From contig CAYQUV010000012.1 of the NCBI GenBank assembly GCA_964421005.1, positions 1 through 20,928 on the forward strand: 20,928 bases of DNA. The letters are read 5' to 3'. Position numbers and translations under genes: made by a program. The first letter of the stretch is position 1; each line of letters begins with the position of its first letter. This DNA is from CAYQUV01 sp964421005 (GTDB lineage: Bacteria; Patescibacteriota; Minisyncoccia; Minisyncoccales; CG1-02-41-26). The notes under the pieces were generated by a model that saw only the letters and a program-made list of their open reading frames with translations, had not been told where the DNA came from and did no database searches. Shown here in pieces: positions 13,130-20,205 of the stretch.

Positions 13130-14185
13130 CTATAAAGTTTGAGCTGCCTCTTCTCTTAATCCTTCTCTTTCTTCTTCTTTTCTTTTTAATTTCAAATAGT
13201 CCTTAATCAGTTCAAAAATTACAGCAGCCAGAGGAACGGCTAAAATTGCTCCTAAAAATCCCCAGAGTTTAGCTCCAACAATCAAAGCTACCAGAACCAG
13301 AGCCGGAGGAATACCAATAATTCTTTTTTGTAAAATAGGAATTAAAAGATTACCTTCCAATTGCTGAATAATAATAAAAGAAATCAAAACAAATAAAGCC
13401 TGGCCAAAGGAAATTATCATCACAATAAAGGTAATTATTATCCCGGCAATAATAGGTCCTATATAGGGAATAAAATCTAACAGTCCCGCAATTACGCTCA
13501 AAATAAAAGCATATTTTACGTTTAAAATCATCAAAACCAGATAACTGATTATTCCGACAAACAAAACACCTATTATTCGGGAAAGAAACCAGCCGCTAAC
13601 TTTTTTCCGGACCCTTGGCAGAAGATTAAAAAGATATTGCTGGTAACGAGTCGGGGCAAAGTTTGAGAGTATCCTTTCTAAAAAGTTTTTTTCTAAAGAA
13701 AGAAAGAAAGCCAGAAAAACTATAAAAAGGGTTGCCCCCATTCCTCCGAAAATCACACTCAGTGCATTTAAAATATTCTGACCCGCTTTTTCCAAATTAT
13801 TTTCCAAAAGAGAAAAGAAAGATTGAGGGTTCTCAATAATTCTAATGCCAATTTTTTCAAAATAAGGAGAAATTTTTTGAAGGTAGTAAGGAAGATTGGA
13901 ACTGAATTGTTTAATTTCCAAAAGAAAAACGGGGGCTGTTTTGAAAAAGAAAAAACTCAAGATAATAAGAATACCAAAATAAACAATAATCGTTGCTACA
14001 ACCCGAGGAAACTTTTTTCTTTCCAAAAAATCAATCGGAAAATTAAACAAAATAGCCAAAACCAAAGCAAAGATGAACCAGATAACTATATCTTTGACCA
14101 GATAAAGAAAGTAAAGAAAAACAACCAAAACAGTAAGTTTCAGGCAAACATCCCAATCTATATTCAACTTTTTTTCTTCTGACAT
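13130..14185 (-). CDS. AI-2E/PerM family membrane protein
   Basis: A 351-aa polytopic protein with the layout of the AI-2E (UPF0118, PerM/YdiK/YhhT) family: two hydrophobic segments at the start, a third after FLERKKFPRV, a long polar stretch (about 90-140), then five or so segments. The C-terminal signature QQLEGNLLIPILQKRIIGIPPALVL is followed by GAKLWGFLGAILAVPLAAV. Members have been linked to autoinducer-2 export or sodium/proton exchange; nothing here decides the substrate, and AI-2 signalling should not be assumed. The ATG at 14185 is preferred to a GTG three codons upstream. It sits in an operon between an M16 peptidase and rsmI. Confidence 0.88.
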   Translation of the reverse strand: MSEEKKLNIDWDVCLKLTVLVVFLYFLYLVKDIVIWFIFALVLAILFNFPIDFLERKKFPRVVATIIVYFGILIILSFFFFKTAPVFLLEIKQFSSNLPYYLQKISPYFEKIGIRIIENPQSFFSLLENNLEKAGQNILNALSVIFGGMGATLFIVFLAFFLSLEKNFLERILSNFAPTRYQQYLFNLLPRVRKKVSGWFLSRIIGVLFVGIISYLVLMILNVKYAFILSVIAGLLDFIPYIGPIIAGIIITFIVMIISFGQALFVLISFIIIQQLEGNLLIPILQKRIIGIPPALVLVALIVGAKLWGFLGAILAVPLAAVIFELIKDYLKLKRKEEEREGLREEAAQTL

Positions 14186-14253
14186 AAATATCACTGCTTG
14201 TTCAATGGTTTCTAAGATTATCTTTTTTGAAATTTAACAAATTCCGAAAGAAA

Positions 14254-15519
14254 TCAAATTTTCAAAATTTTCTTGAAACTCTGAGCATCTTTGTGGGGAC
14301 CTATCAGAGCCAAGTTGAGATTTTTTGGCTGAAATAACTCTTCAGCAACATTCTTAACGTCTTCCCTGTCAACTTTATCTATCATTTCAAATTTTTCTTT
14401 AAGTGTCAAAATTTTTCCGGTTAACAACTCCTGAAAGGCATAAAAAGACGCTAAAGCATCTGATGATTCTAAACCTAAAATTAAATTTCCCTTTATATAA
14501 TCTTTTGCTTTTTGAAGCTCTTCTTTTGAAATTTTTTTGTCTCTGATATTCTTGTATTCTTCCAAAATCAAATTTACAACTTTAAAAACTTCTTTATGAG
14601 GAATTCCTGTCTGGGTGACCAAATACCCGCTGTCTGTGTAAAATTCGGAGCCGGTTTGAATGTAATAAGCCAATCCTCTCCTTTCCCGAATTTTTATGAA
14701 AAGTCTTGATGACATATTGCCACCAAGAATCGTAGAGAGCAACTGTTGGGCATACCTTTCAGGACTGAATAAATTGTATCCTCTCACTCCTAAACAGAGA
14801 TGAGTCTGGTCGGTTTTTTTAAAATGTAGAAGATGAGCGGGACTTTCCTGAATCTCTTTAACCTCTATTTTCCCGACTGGTGCTCTCTTTCTAATTTTTT
14901 TAAAATATTTTTTAACTTTCGGCAAAATATTCTTCTGTTCAAAATTGCCAGCAACACAAACTACAGTATTCAAAGCCGAATAATGATTTTTTAAATAATT
15001 CAGAAAATCTTTCCTTTTAAATCTTAATATATTTTCCTTTTCTCCGATGATTCTCCAACCAGCCGGTTGATCTTTATATAAAAGTTCCTCCCATAAATCT
15101 CCTATATATTTAACCGGCGTATCCAGATACATATTCAATTCTTCAATTATCACTCCTTTTTCTTTTTCAAGTTCCCGAGATTCAATTTTTGAGTTTAAAA
15201 AAATATCAGAAACCCAATCCAAAGCTAAATCTAAATGCTCCGAACCGACCTTAGCAAAATAACCGGTAAATTCTTTGCTTGTTGAAGCATTGTATACTCC
15301 CCCAACTTTATCTAAAGTTTCGGCAATTTTTAAAGTGCTTGGCCTCTTTTTTGTTCCCTTAAAAAACATGTGCTCCAAAAAATGAGAAATGCCGTTTATC
15401 TCCTTTCTCTCATATTTACTTCCTGCACCAACCAACACCAAAACCGTTACTGCTTTGGTATTTTTTACCGGAACAGTGATAATCCTAAGACCGTTTAAAA
15501 GAGTATTTTTTTGAAACAT
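14254..15519 (-). CDS. M16-family zinc metallopeptidase (processing-peptidase-like)
   Basis: A 421-aa protein with the inverted zinc motif HxxEH in GISHFLEHMFFKGT (His46, Glu49, His50) and the third ligand region EEL at 126-128, about 76 residues on. N-terminal NGLRIITVP, GGVYNASTSKEFTGYFAKV, and the C-terminal-domain block GGNMSSRLFIKIRERRGLAYYI are typical of the PqqL/YmxG/mitochondrial processing peptidase group. Its single-repeat length of about 420 aa is usual for bacterial M16B enzymes, which work as dimers; only this active-site-bearing subunit is present in the window. No signal peptide. The ATG at 15519 is preferred to TTG at 15540; TATAAT lies 9 bases upstream. First gene of the operon with the AI-2E gene and rsmI. 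Confidence 0.93.
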   Translation of the reverse strand: MFQKNTLLNGLRIITVPVKNTKAVTVLVLVGAGSKYERKEINGISHFLEHMFFKGTKKRPSTLKIAETLDKVGGVYNASTSKEFTGYFAKVGSEHLDLALDWVSDIFLNSKIESRELEKEKGVIIEELNMYLDTPVKYIGDLWEELLYKDQPAGWRIIGEKENILRFKRKDFLNYLKNHYSALNTVVCVAGNFEQKNILPKVKKYFKKIRKRAPVGKIEVKEIQESPAHLLHFKKTDQTHLCLGVRGYNLFSPERYAQQLLSTILGGNMSSRLFIKIRERRGLAYYIQTGSEFYTDSGYLVTQTGIPHKEVFKVVNLILEEYKNIRDKKISKEELQKAKDYIKGNLILGLESSDALASFYAFQELLTGKILTLKEKFEMIDKVDREDVKNVAEELFQPKNLNLALIGPHKDAQSFKKILKI

Positions 15520-15528
15520 CTTTTTATT

Positions 15529-15534
15529 ATTATA
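15529..15534 (-). promoter_or_regulatory. TATAAT -10 box just before the M16 peptidase start
   Basis: A perfect TATAAT on the minus strand, 9 bases before the ATG at 15519. If active, transcription would start at or within a few bases of the start codon, giving a leaderless mRNA. The -35 region is poor. Confidence 0.35.
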
Positions 15535-15754
15535 AACCAAAATATTAAAAATAAAAGATGAGAAATCTAACTAGCTAGATAGAATACATTAAAAAAACTC
15601 TGGTACTGTAAGAAGAGTTTAAAATCAGTTTCTTAGTAATACTTTGCTTCAGAACTTTTAAGAATTCATTCTTTAAATAGGTAAAACTATGGAATGTATA
15701 CCCTTAATTATCAAACGCTTCAGTTAAAAACCAAATCTATTCAAAGTATCTTTT

Positions 15755-15935
15755 TAGAGAAGAGATGTTTTGGTTCTAAAAGCCCCTGCTTCAAGCCGTG
15801 AGATAGTTAGCAAAGGCACTTTATTTGCTGGCGGTTGGGTAAAAGAAAAAAACAAAACTCTATGATATATCTGACATCCTAGGTCTTAAATAAAATCTCA
15901 AATTAAGAAAGAGCAGGGAATGCATTCCCTGCTCT
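15755..15935 (+). ncRNA. Candidate structured RNA, 6S-RNA-like
   Basis: The gap 15541-15939 has no protein gene. Its right half can be read as a plus-strand RNA of about 180 bases ending at a strong terminator. A closing helix GAGAT (15762-15766) with ATCTC (15895-15899), extended by TTT/AAA, encloses an apical region with GCCC...GGG, GCC...GGC and the hairpin AGCAAA/TTTGCT (about 15809-15829). The order of short segments GAGATGTT, CCCCTG, AGCCG and GCGGTTGG resembles E. coli 6S RNA, which binds RNA polymerase by mimicking an open promoter. The likeness is read by eye. No clear promoter was found, and another structured RNA or a chance match remains possible. 15541-15754 shows nothing recognisable. 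Confidence 0.33.
15910..15935. terminator. Palindromic terminator downstream of glyS, probably bidirectional
   Basis: A perfect 26-base palindrome, AGAGCAGGGAATG (15910-15922) with its exact complement (15923-15935). It starts 4 bases after the glyS stop. On the plus strand it is followed by GTTTTTATTTTT, a better U-run than on the minus strand (TTCTTAATTT). It would therefore also end a plus-strand RNA. Confidence 0.85.
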
Positions 15936-15939
15936 GTTT

Positions 15940-17283
15940 TTATTTTTCCAATTTTTCTTTTATAAATTCAATCAATTTATCTATTTTTATTCTCTCCTGA
16001 GACATTGTATCACGATCTCTAACGGTAACATCGTTTTTTTCCAAAGTTTCAAAATCTATCGTAACCGCGAAAAAAGTACCTATTTCATCTCCTCGGCGGT
16101 ATCTTCTGCCAATTGAACCAACCTCATCATACTGGCAATTAAAATGAGGTTTTAAAAGAGAATAAACCTCTTGAGCTTTTTTAACCAATTCCGGTTTGTT
16201 TTTTACAAGAGGCAAAACGGCAACCTTTATTGGAGTTAATGATTTATGAAGTTTAAGCAAAATCTCGGTCTCCTTGGCTGATTTTGTTGTTTTTGTTCTC
16301 CCGCCTTTTATTTCTTGATAACTTTCAATTAAAAAAGCAAAAAGAGCTCTTTCCACTCCAACCGAAGTTTCAATAACATAGGGAAAATATTTTTCTTTGG
16401 TCTTAACGTCAAAATAACTTAAATCTTCTCCGGAATGCTTTGAATGGTTAGAAAGATCCCAATTGCCCCGATTATGAATTCCTTCAATTTCTTTCCAACC
16501 AAAAGGAAAACGATATTCCAAATCTATTTGCCTTTGGGCATAGTGAGCTCTTTCTTCTTTTGGCACCTCTGTCACTCTCAAATTTTTTTCGGAAATTCCC
16601 AATTTCCGGTACCATCTCAATCGTTTATCCAGCCAGAAATCAAACCACCTGTCAGCTTCTTTCGGTGAACAAAACCATTCCATTTCCATCTGAGTAAATT
16701 CTCTGGTTCTGAAAATGAAATTTTTTGGAGTAATTTCGTTGCGGAAAGATTTTCCGATTTGAATCACCCCGAAAGGCAGTTTTAATCTTTGAGAATTCAA
16801 GATATTCAAAAAATTAATAAAAATCCCCTGACAGGTTTCTGCTCTTAAATACGTCGCAGTACTCTCTTCCTCGACAGGTCCGACAAAAGTTTTCATCATC
16901 AGATTGAATTTCGCAGGTTCTGTTAACTCTCCTCCGCATTCCGGGCAACGAGACTTTCCGGATTTATCGCCTGTTTCTTGAATCTCGTCAAGTTTGAATC
17001 TTTTGTGGCATGATTTACACTCTACCAGTTCATCGGCAAAACCAGCGCTTAAATGACCCGAAGCTTTCCAAATTTTAGGAGACATCAAAATAGCAGAATC
17101 GAAACCAAGAATATTTTCAACTTCCTTCATATCATTCCACCAAACTTCTTTGATATTCCTTTTCAGAGTCTGACCAAGAGGGCCAAAATCATAAACTCCG
17201 GCAAAACCGCCGTAAATCTCGGAGGAAGGAAATATAAAACCTCTTCTTTTGGCTAAAGATATAATTTTTTGAATTAAATCCAT
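15940..17283 (-). CDS. glyS: Glycyl-tRNA synthetase, single-chain (alpha2) type
   Basis: A 447-aa class II synthetase of the eukaryotic/archaeal-like homodimeric type, not the bacterial alpha2-beta2 type. Motif 1 region: YGGFAGVYDFGPLGQTLKRN (24-43). An insertion contains a probable zinc site (Cys 89, 92, 113, 116: CKSC and CPEC). RAETCQGIFINF (147-158) and motif 2 IGKSFRNEITPKNFIFRTREF follow, with motif 3 ETSVGVERALFAF near 306-318. The C-terminal anticodon-binding domain starts at PIKVAVLPLVKN. The ATG at 17283 follows the upstream stop by 4 bases, so it is co-transcribed with the surface-protein gene. It ends at a palindromic terminator. Confidence 0.97.
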   Translation of the reverse strand: MDLIQKIISLAKRRGFIFPSSEIYGGFAGVYDFGPLGQTLKRNIKEVWWNDMKEVENILGFDSAILMSPKIWKASGHLSAGFADELVECKSCHKRFKLDEIQETGDKSGKSRCPECGGELTEPAKFNLMMKTFVGPVEEESTATYLRAETCQGIFINFLNILNSQRLKLPFGVIQIGKSFRNEITPKNFIFRTREFTQMEMEWFCSPKEADRWFDFWLDKRLRWYRKLGISEKNLRVTEVPKEERAHYAQRQIDLEYRFPFGWKEIEGIHNRGNWDLSNHSKHSGEDLSYFDVKTKEKYFPYVIETSVGVERALFAFLIESYQEIKGGRTKTTKSAKETEILLKLHKSLTPIKVAVLPLVKNKPELVKKAQEVYSLLKPHFNCQYDEVGSIGRRYRRGDEIGTFFAVTIDFETLEKNDVTVRDRDTMSQERIKIDKLIEFIKEKLEK

Positions 17284-17287
17284 ACTT

Positions 17288-18952
17288 TTAATCTATTTTA
17301 GATTGAACAATACCTTCTTCATTGCTGACGGTTTCATCGTCCGGAAGAATTGTCGAAACCGGAGATGCCTTTTTTTGAAGAATCTCCAAAGTCCAGGAAT
17401 CTTCGGCTAAAAATTCAGCTTCTCCGATTAAATCCGGAGTTTTACCTATCTGAGAAGAATCGGGAGTGAACTCAATCTGGAAAGCTATAGTTAAAGGAGT
17501 ACCATCAAAACCCTGAAAGGATTTAACTTCCCCGATATTCCAAATCACTTCTCTTGATTTAGAATCAAAAGTAAATTTTGCTTCTTCCGGAAAGATTTTA
17601 CCGGTTGGCTGAACATTCTCCGGCAAAATAGCTTTTACTTTGGCATTTTTTAAATCATTCCAAGAATTACTCACCTGCCACAAAACAACATATTCCACTT
17701 TTTCACCGACTCTCGGTGGCAAACTTCCCGAATTCTGAAAAATCTCCTGCTCCCTATAAACTTTCTGGGCTAAAGAAGGCCGGGAGTTTATTTTTGTTTC
17801 AATGACTTTTTTAATGCCCGCCAGATTAACTTCCACTTTTAATTTGGGGTTCTGAGAAGAAACATTGATACCCTCTTTTAAACTTACCCAGAATTCAATC
17901 TTTCCTTCTTCCATAACATCCAAAAATCTTAAAGAGGGTATATCTTTCCAATCCCACAGGATCGTATCATCTCCTTTGCCAACTTTACCTTTTTCCGACC
18001 TCAAAGTGTTAATATCAAAAAAATCTCCTTCTAATTTAACAAAAAGAAATTTCTCCTGAATAGGTGTTTTGCCAATATTTTTGAAGAAAATCTCGTAGTG
18101 CAAGAGATCTCCCTCCGAAGCCACATAATTCTGGGAATTATTAATCAAGGTAGAAATATACAAAGAAGGTTCAACCAGTTTCACTGCCATTGTTGTTTCT
18201 TTTAACAACCAGAAATCCCCGTTTTTGAGTATTCCAAGTTGAGCCCGAAATATTTTCTCTTCCAATTCTTCTCCGTTTATTTTCCCTTTAATCTCTATTC
18301 TCCCACCCGAAGCCCGAGTCAAAGTCGGTAAAACCCATTCTTTTTTTTCTAAAGCTTGGGGGTAAGAATTCTGAAATTCAAAGCCTGAGGGATAGTCTAC
18401 TCTTACCCTCAAATTGGACAGAATATAATCAATATTTGAAAAATAATTGAGGGAAAATTCTATCTCTTCCCCTTTTTCAATTTTTGAAGGCAAATCAAAC
18501 TCAAATGTTAAAGGAACAAATTTAATTTTGCTGGTGAAGGTTGTTTTTGATTCATAACGGGCCCTTAAATTTTTTGGCTGGTAACTCAACCAGACCCGGG
18601 CTGTCAGACTTTCATTTTCTTGACCAAAAAGGCGAGCTCTGAAAGAATAATTTCTTTCCTCGCCCGGATAAATATCTTCAATTTTTTTGGTAACTCTCAG
18701 ATCGGTAAATCCCTCTAAAACAGAATGTTCAGGGGCCTGAAAAATCAATTCAGGATTTTCCAGTCTCACTTTTCCATTATTTTTCAATTTAACCAAATAC
18801 TCAATTTCCTCTCCAGCCTGAACAAACTCCTGGCTTAAGATTTCAAGTTTTAAAACTTCCTTAGAATAAATGTTCCTTTGCCAATACCAAACCCCCGCAA
18901 TTCCTACTAGAGCGGCCAAGATTAAAATAAGAATTAGAAAAAACTTTTTCAT
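17288..18952 (-). CDS. Membrane-anchored extracellular protein with repeated beta-sandwich-like domains
   Basis: A 554-aa protein from the ATG at 18952, not assigned to a named family. Residues 4-24 (FFLILILILAALVGIAGVWYW) form an uncleaved-type signal anchor preceded by MKK, with the rest outside the cell. The ectodomain has at least four stretches shaped like DUF11/CARDB-type repeats: VQAGEEIEYLVKLKNNGK, IEKGEEIEFSLNYFSN, ASEGDLLHYEIFFKNIGK and PRVGEKVEYVVLWQVSN. Each opens with a Gly-Glu turn and alternating hydrophobic strands. There is one short acidic C-terminal tail and no LPXTG-like sorting motif or catalytic signature. A surface structural or adhesive role is inference. An in-frame TTG at 19030 gives a 26-residue polar extension before the anchor and is rejected. 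Confidence 0.7.
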   Translation of the reverse strand: MKKFFLILILILAALVGIAGVWYWQRNIYSKEVLKLEILSQEFVQAGEEIEYLVKLKNNGKVRLENPELIFQAPEHSVLEGFTDLRVTKKIEDIYPGEERNYSFRARLFGQENESLTARVWLSYQPKNLRARYESKTTFTSKIKFVPLTFEFDLPSKIEKGEEIEFSLNYFSNIDYILSNLRVRVDYPSGFEFQNSYPQALEKKEWVLPTLTRASGGRIEIKGKINGEELEEKIFRAQLGILKNGDFWLLKETTMAVKLVEPSLYISTLINNSQNYVASEGDLLHYEIFFKNIGKTPIQEKFLFVKLEGDFFDINTLRSEKGKVGKGDDTILWDWKDIPSLRFLDVMEEGKIEFWVSLKEGINVSSQNPKLKVEVNLAGIKKVIETKINSRPSLAQKVYREQEIFQNSGSLPPRVGEKVEYVVLWQVSNSWNDLKNAKVKAILPENVQPTGKIFPEEAKFTFDSKSREVIWNIGEVKSFQGFDGTPLTIAFQIEFTPDSSQIGKTPDLIGEAEFLAEDSWTLEILQKKASPVSTILPDDETVSNEEGIVQSKID

Positions 18953-19005
18953 ATTTATTATTAAAAGGGTGTCAGAGAAAAATCCTTTTTTTCTGTTTTG
19001 AAAAA

Positions 19006-19018
19006 CAACGAGCCGTTG
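19006..19018 (-). terminator. Weak hairpin plus U-run between recO and the surface-protein gene
   Basis: On the minus strand CAACG-GCT-CGTTG followed by TTTTTC. A 5-bp stem is short for a terminator, but its position in the 134-base gap after recO could reduce read-through into the surface-protein gene and glyS. Confidence 0.25.
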
Positions 19019-19064
19019 GGTAAGCGCCAAAAACCGATGGTCTCTGGAAAGTAAAGCAATTTTT

Positions 19065-19086
19065 TTATAATATCTTTATAATATCT
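19065..19086. repeat. Two tandem copies of an 11-bp AT-rich unit
   Basis: TTATAATATCT occurs twice in succession (19065-19075 and 19076-19086) directly next to the recO stop. On the minus strand it contains two TATTATA-like segments, which could act as -10 elements for the downstream surface-protein gene. The function is uncertain. Confidence 0.35.
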
Positions 19087-19863
19087 TTATTTTATATTAT
19101 TTTCTGTTTTTTGAAAATCGCTCTTTAAATAATTAAGATAAGATTCTGATACCTCTCTCAGATTGTCTTGGGCTTCCTTCTCTAACTTAATTTTTTTCAA
19201 AACCGATGAATTTTCTTTTAGAAAAATTCTTAAAACTTTAACCGTATCCACACTTATTTCCCGAGCCGTTTTTTGTTTCTCTTGGCTGAATTTTTTAAAA
19301 CAATGCCAGCAAACCACTCCTCCTTCTTCATTGACAAACCAAAATGTTTCAGGCAAGAGCTTTTTTGAACAAACCGGACAAGAATAAAGCTGAGGAGCAT
19401 AGCCTAGAACGGAAAATAAATTCCAGAGGAAATAATAATAAAGAAGCAATTGTGAATTATTAATTGATTGATTAGAAAGCTGACTGTTTAGATTTTCCAA
19501 AGTCTCAATTAAAAGTCGCCAGATTTTCTCATCTTTTTCTTCTTCTCTTAATAACAAATCCAAATTATCGGCCAAATTTCGGGCAAATTCCGATTCCCGG
19601 TTATCTCTTCTCAGGTTTTTAAATTTTTTAATCAGAAGAGCGTCGGTTAAAGTTTTATAGACCCTTCCTTGAATAAACTCAATTTCTGATAAATAAAAAA
19701 TGTCAGAGGCTCCCCTTAACTTTGATTTAATCTTCCGAATTGCTCTTGCTAAAATATCCAATTTGCCAAAATCTCTGGTATAAACAGTAAAGAGTCGGTC
19801 AGCTTCTCCTATATCCGTCTTTTTTAAAAAAATCCCTTTGGTTCTGTAATGGATAAATGCCAT
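19087..19863 (-). CDS. recO: DNA repair protein RecO
   Basis: A 258-aa protein of normal RecO length. The N-terminal OB-fold reads YRTKGIFLKKTDIGEADRLFTVYTRDFGKLDILARAIRK, the standard family opening. A helical middle domain follows, then a C4 zinc site (Cys 162, 165, 185, 188: CPVC and CWHC) with FWFVNEEGGVVC between. RecO works with RecR to load RecA onto SSB-coated single-stranded DNA in gap repair. The ATG at 19863 has an AGGAGG 11 bases upstream inside the last codons of the preceding gene (stop 4 bases before the ATG), so it is likely translationally coupled to that gene. Confidence 0.93.
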   Translation of the reverse strand: MAFIHYRTKGIFLKKTDIGEADRLFTVYTRDFGKLDILARAIRKIKSKLRGASDIFYLSEIEFIQGRVYKTLTDALLIKKFKNLRRDNRESEFARNLADNLDLLLREEEKDEKIWRLLIETLENLNSQLSNQSINNSQLLLYYYFLWNLFSVLGYAPQLYSCPVCSKKLLPETFWFVNEEGGVVCWHCFKKFSQEKQKTAREISVDTVKVLRIFLKENSSVLKKIKLEKEAQDNLREVSESYLNYLKSDFQKTENNIK

Positions 19864-19867
19864 TTTT

Positions 19868-20197
19868 TTAAAAACCTCCTAATCTTTTAAGATATCTTAT
19901 TTTTCTATCAATAGCTATTCTTTTTTTATTCGATTTAGTTTTATATTTCTCTTCTCTCAACTCATGAATTTTCTCTTTATACTCCTGAGGAGTAATATAC
20001 TCCCCGTATTTTTTGCCAAACAATTCCTTTTCCATGCCCACTCGTTGCTCGCGAGTATACCATTTGCTACTCCCCGGAATCCGAGGGGAAGATTTTTTAA
20101 ATCTTTGCCTTAACTCGCTTCTTGAAAGATATCCCTTATCACCAAAGAAATCTTTTTCCTCTTTCTCTCTTTTGTTATCTTTTTGATTTTCTTTCAT
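19868..20197 (-). CDS. Small basic protein of unknown function (109 aa)
   Basis: A 109-aa protein without a recognised family. The N-terminus (1-18) is Lys/Glu/Asp-rich and probably disordered. The middle has aromatic and Gly residues (GYLSRSELRQRF, SSKWYTREQRVGMEKELFGKKYGEYIT), and the C-terminal part (about 70-105) is a basic helix pair ending IRYLKRLGGF. There are no cysteines, signal peptide or membrane segments. The high net positive charge would suit nucleic-acid or ribosome binding, but that is only an inference. It lies 8 bases after ileS and 4 bases before recO, so it is a true operon member. No Shine-Dalgarno is seen before its ATG at 20197. Confidence 0.75.
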   Translation of the reverse strand: MKENQKDNKREKEEKDFFGDKGYLSRSELRQRFKKSSPRIPGSSKWYTREQRVGMEKELFGKKYGEYITPQEYKEKIHELREEKYKTKSNKKRIAIDRKIRYLKRLGGF

Positions 20198-20205
20198 ATC
20201 ATTTA

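Noticed and set aside
15541..15754. Possible riboswitch or leader ORF upstream of the M16 gene.
   Set aside because: No terminator, no long pairing and no convincing short ORF was seen; a TATAAT next to the ATG suggests transcription starts later.
18953..19030. N-terminal extension of the surface protein from TTG 19030.
   Set aside because: It would put 26 polar residues before a classical signal anchor (MKK plus hydrophobic stretch), and the frame is merely open.
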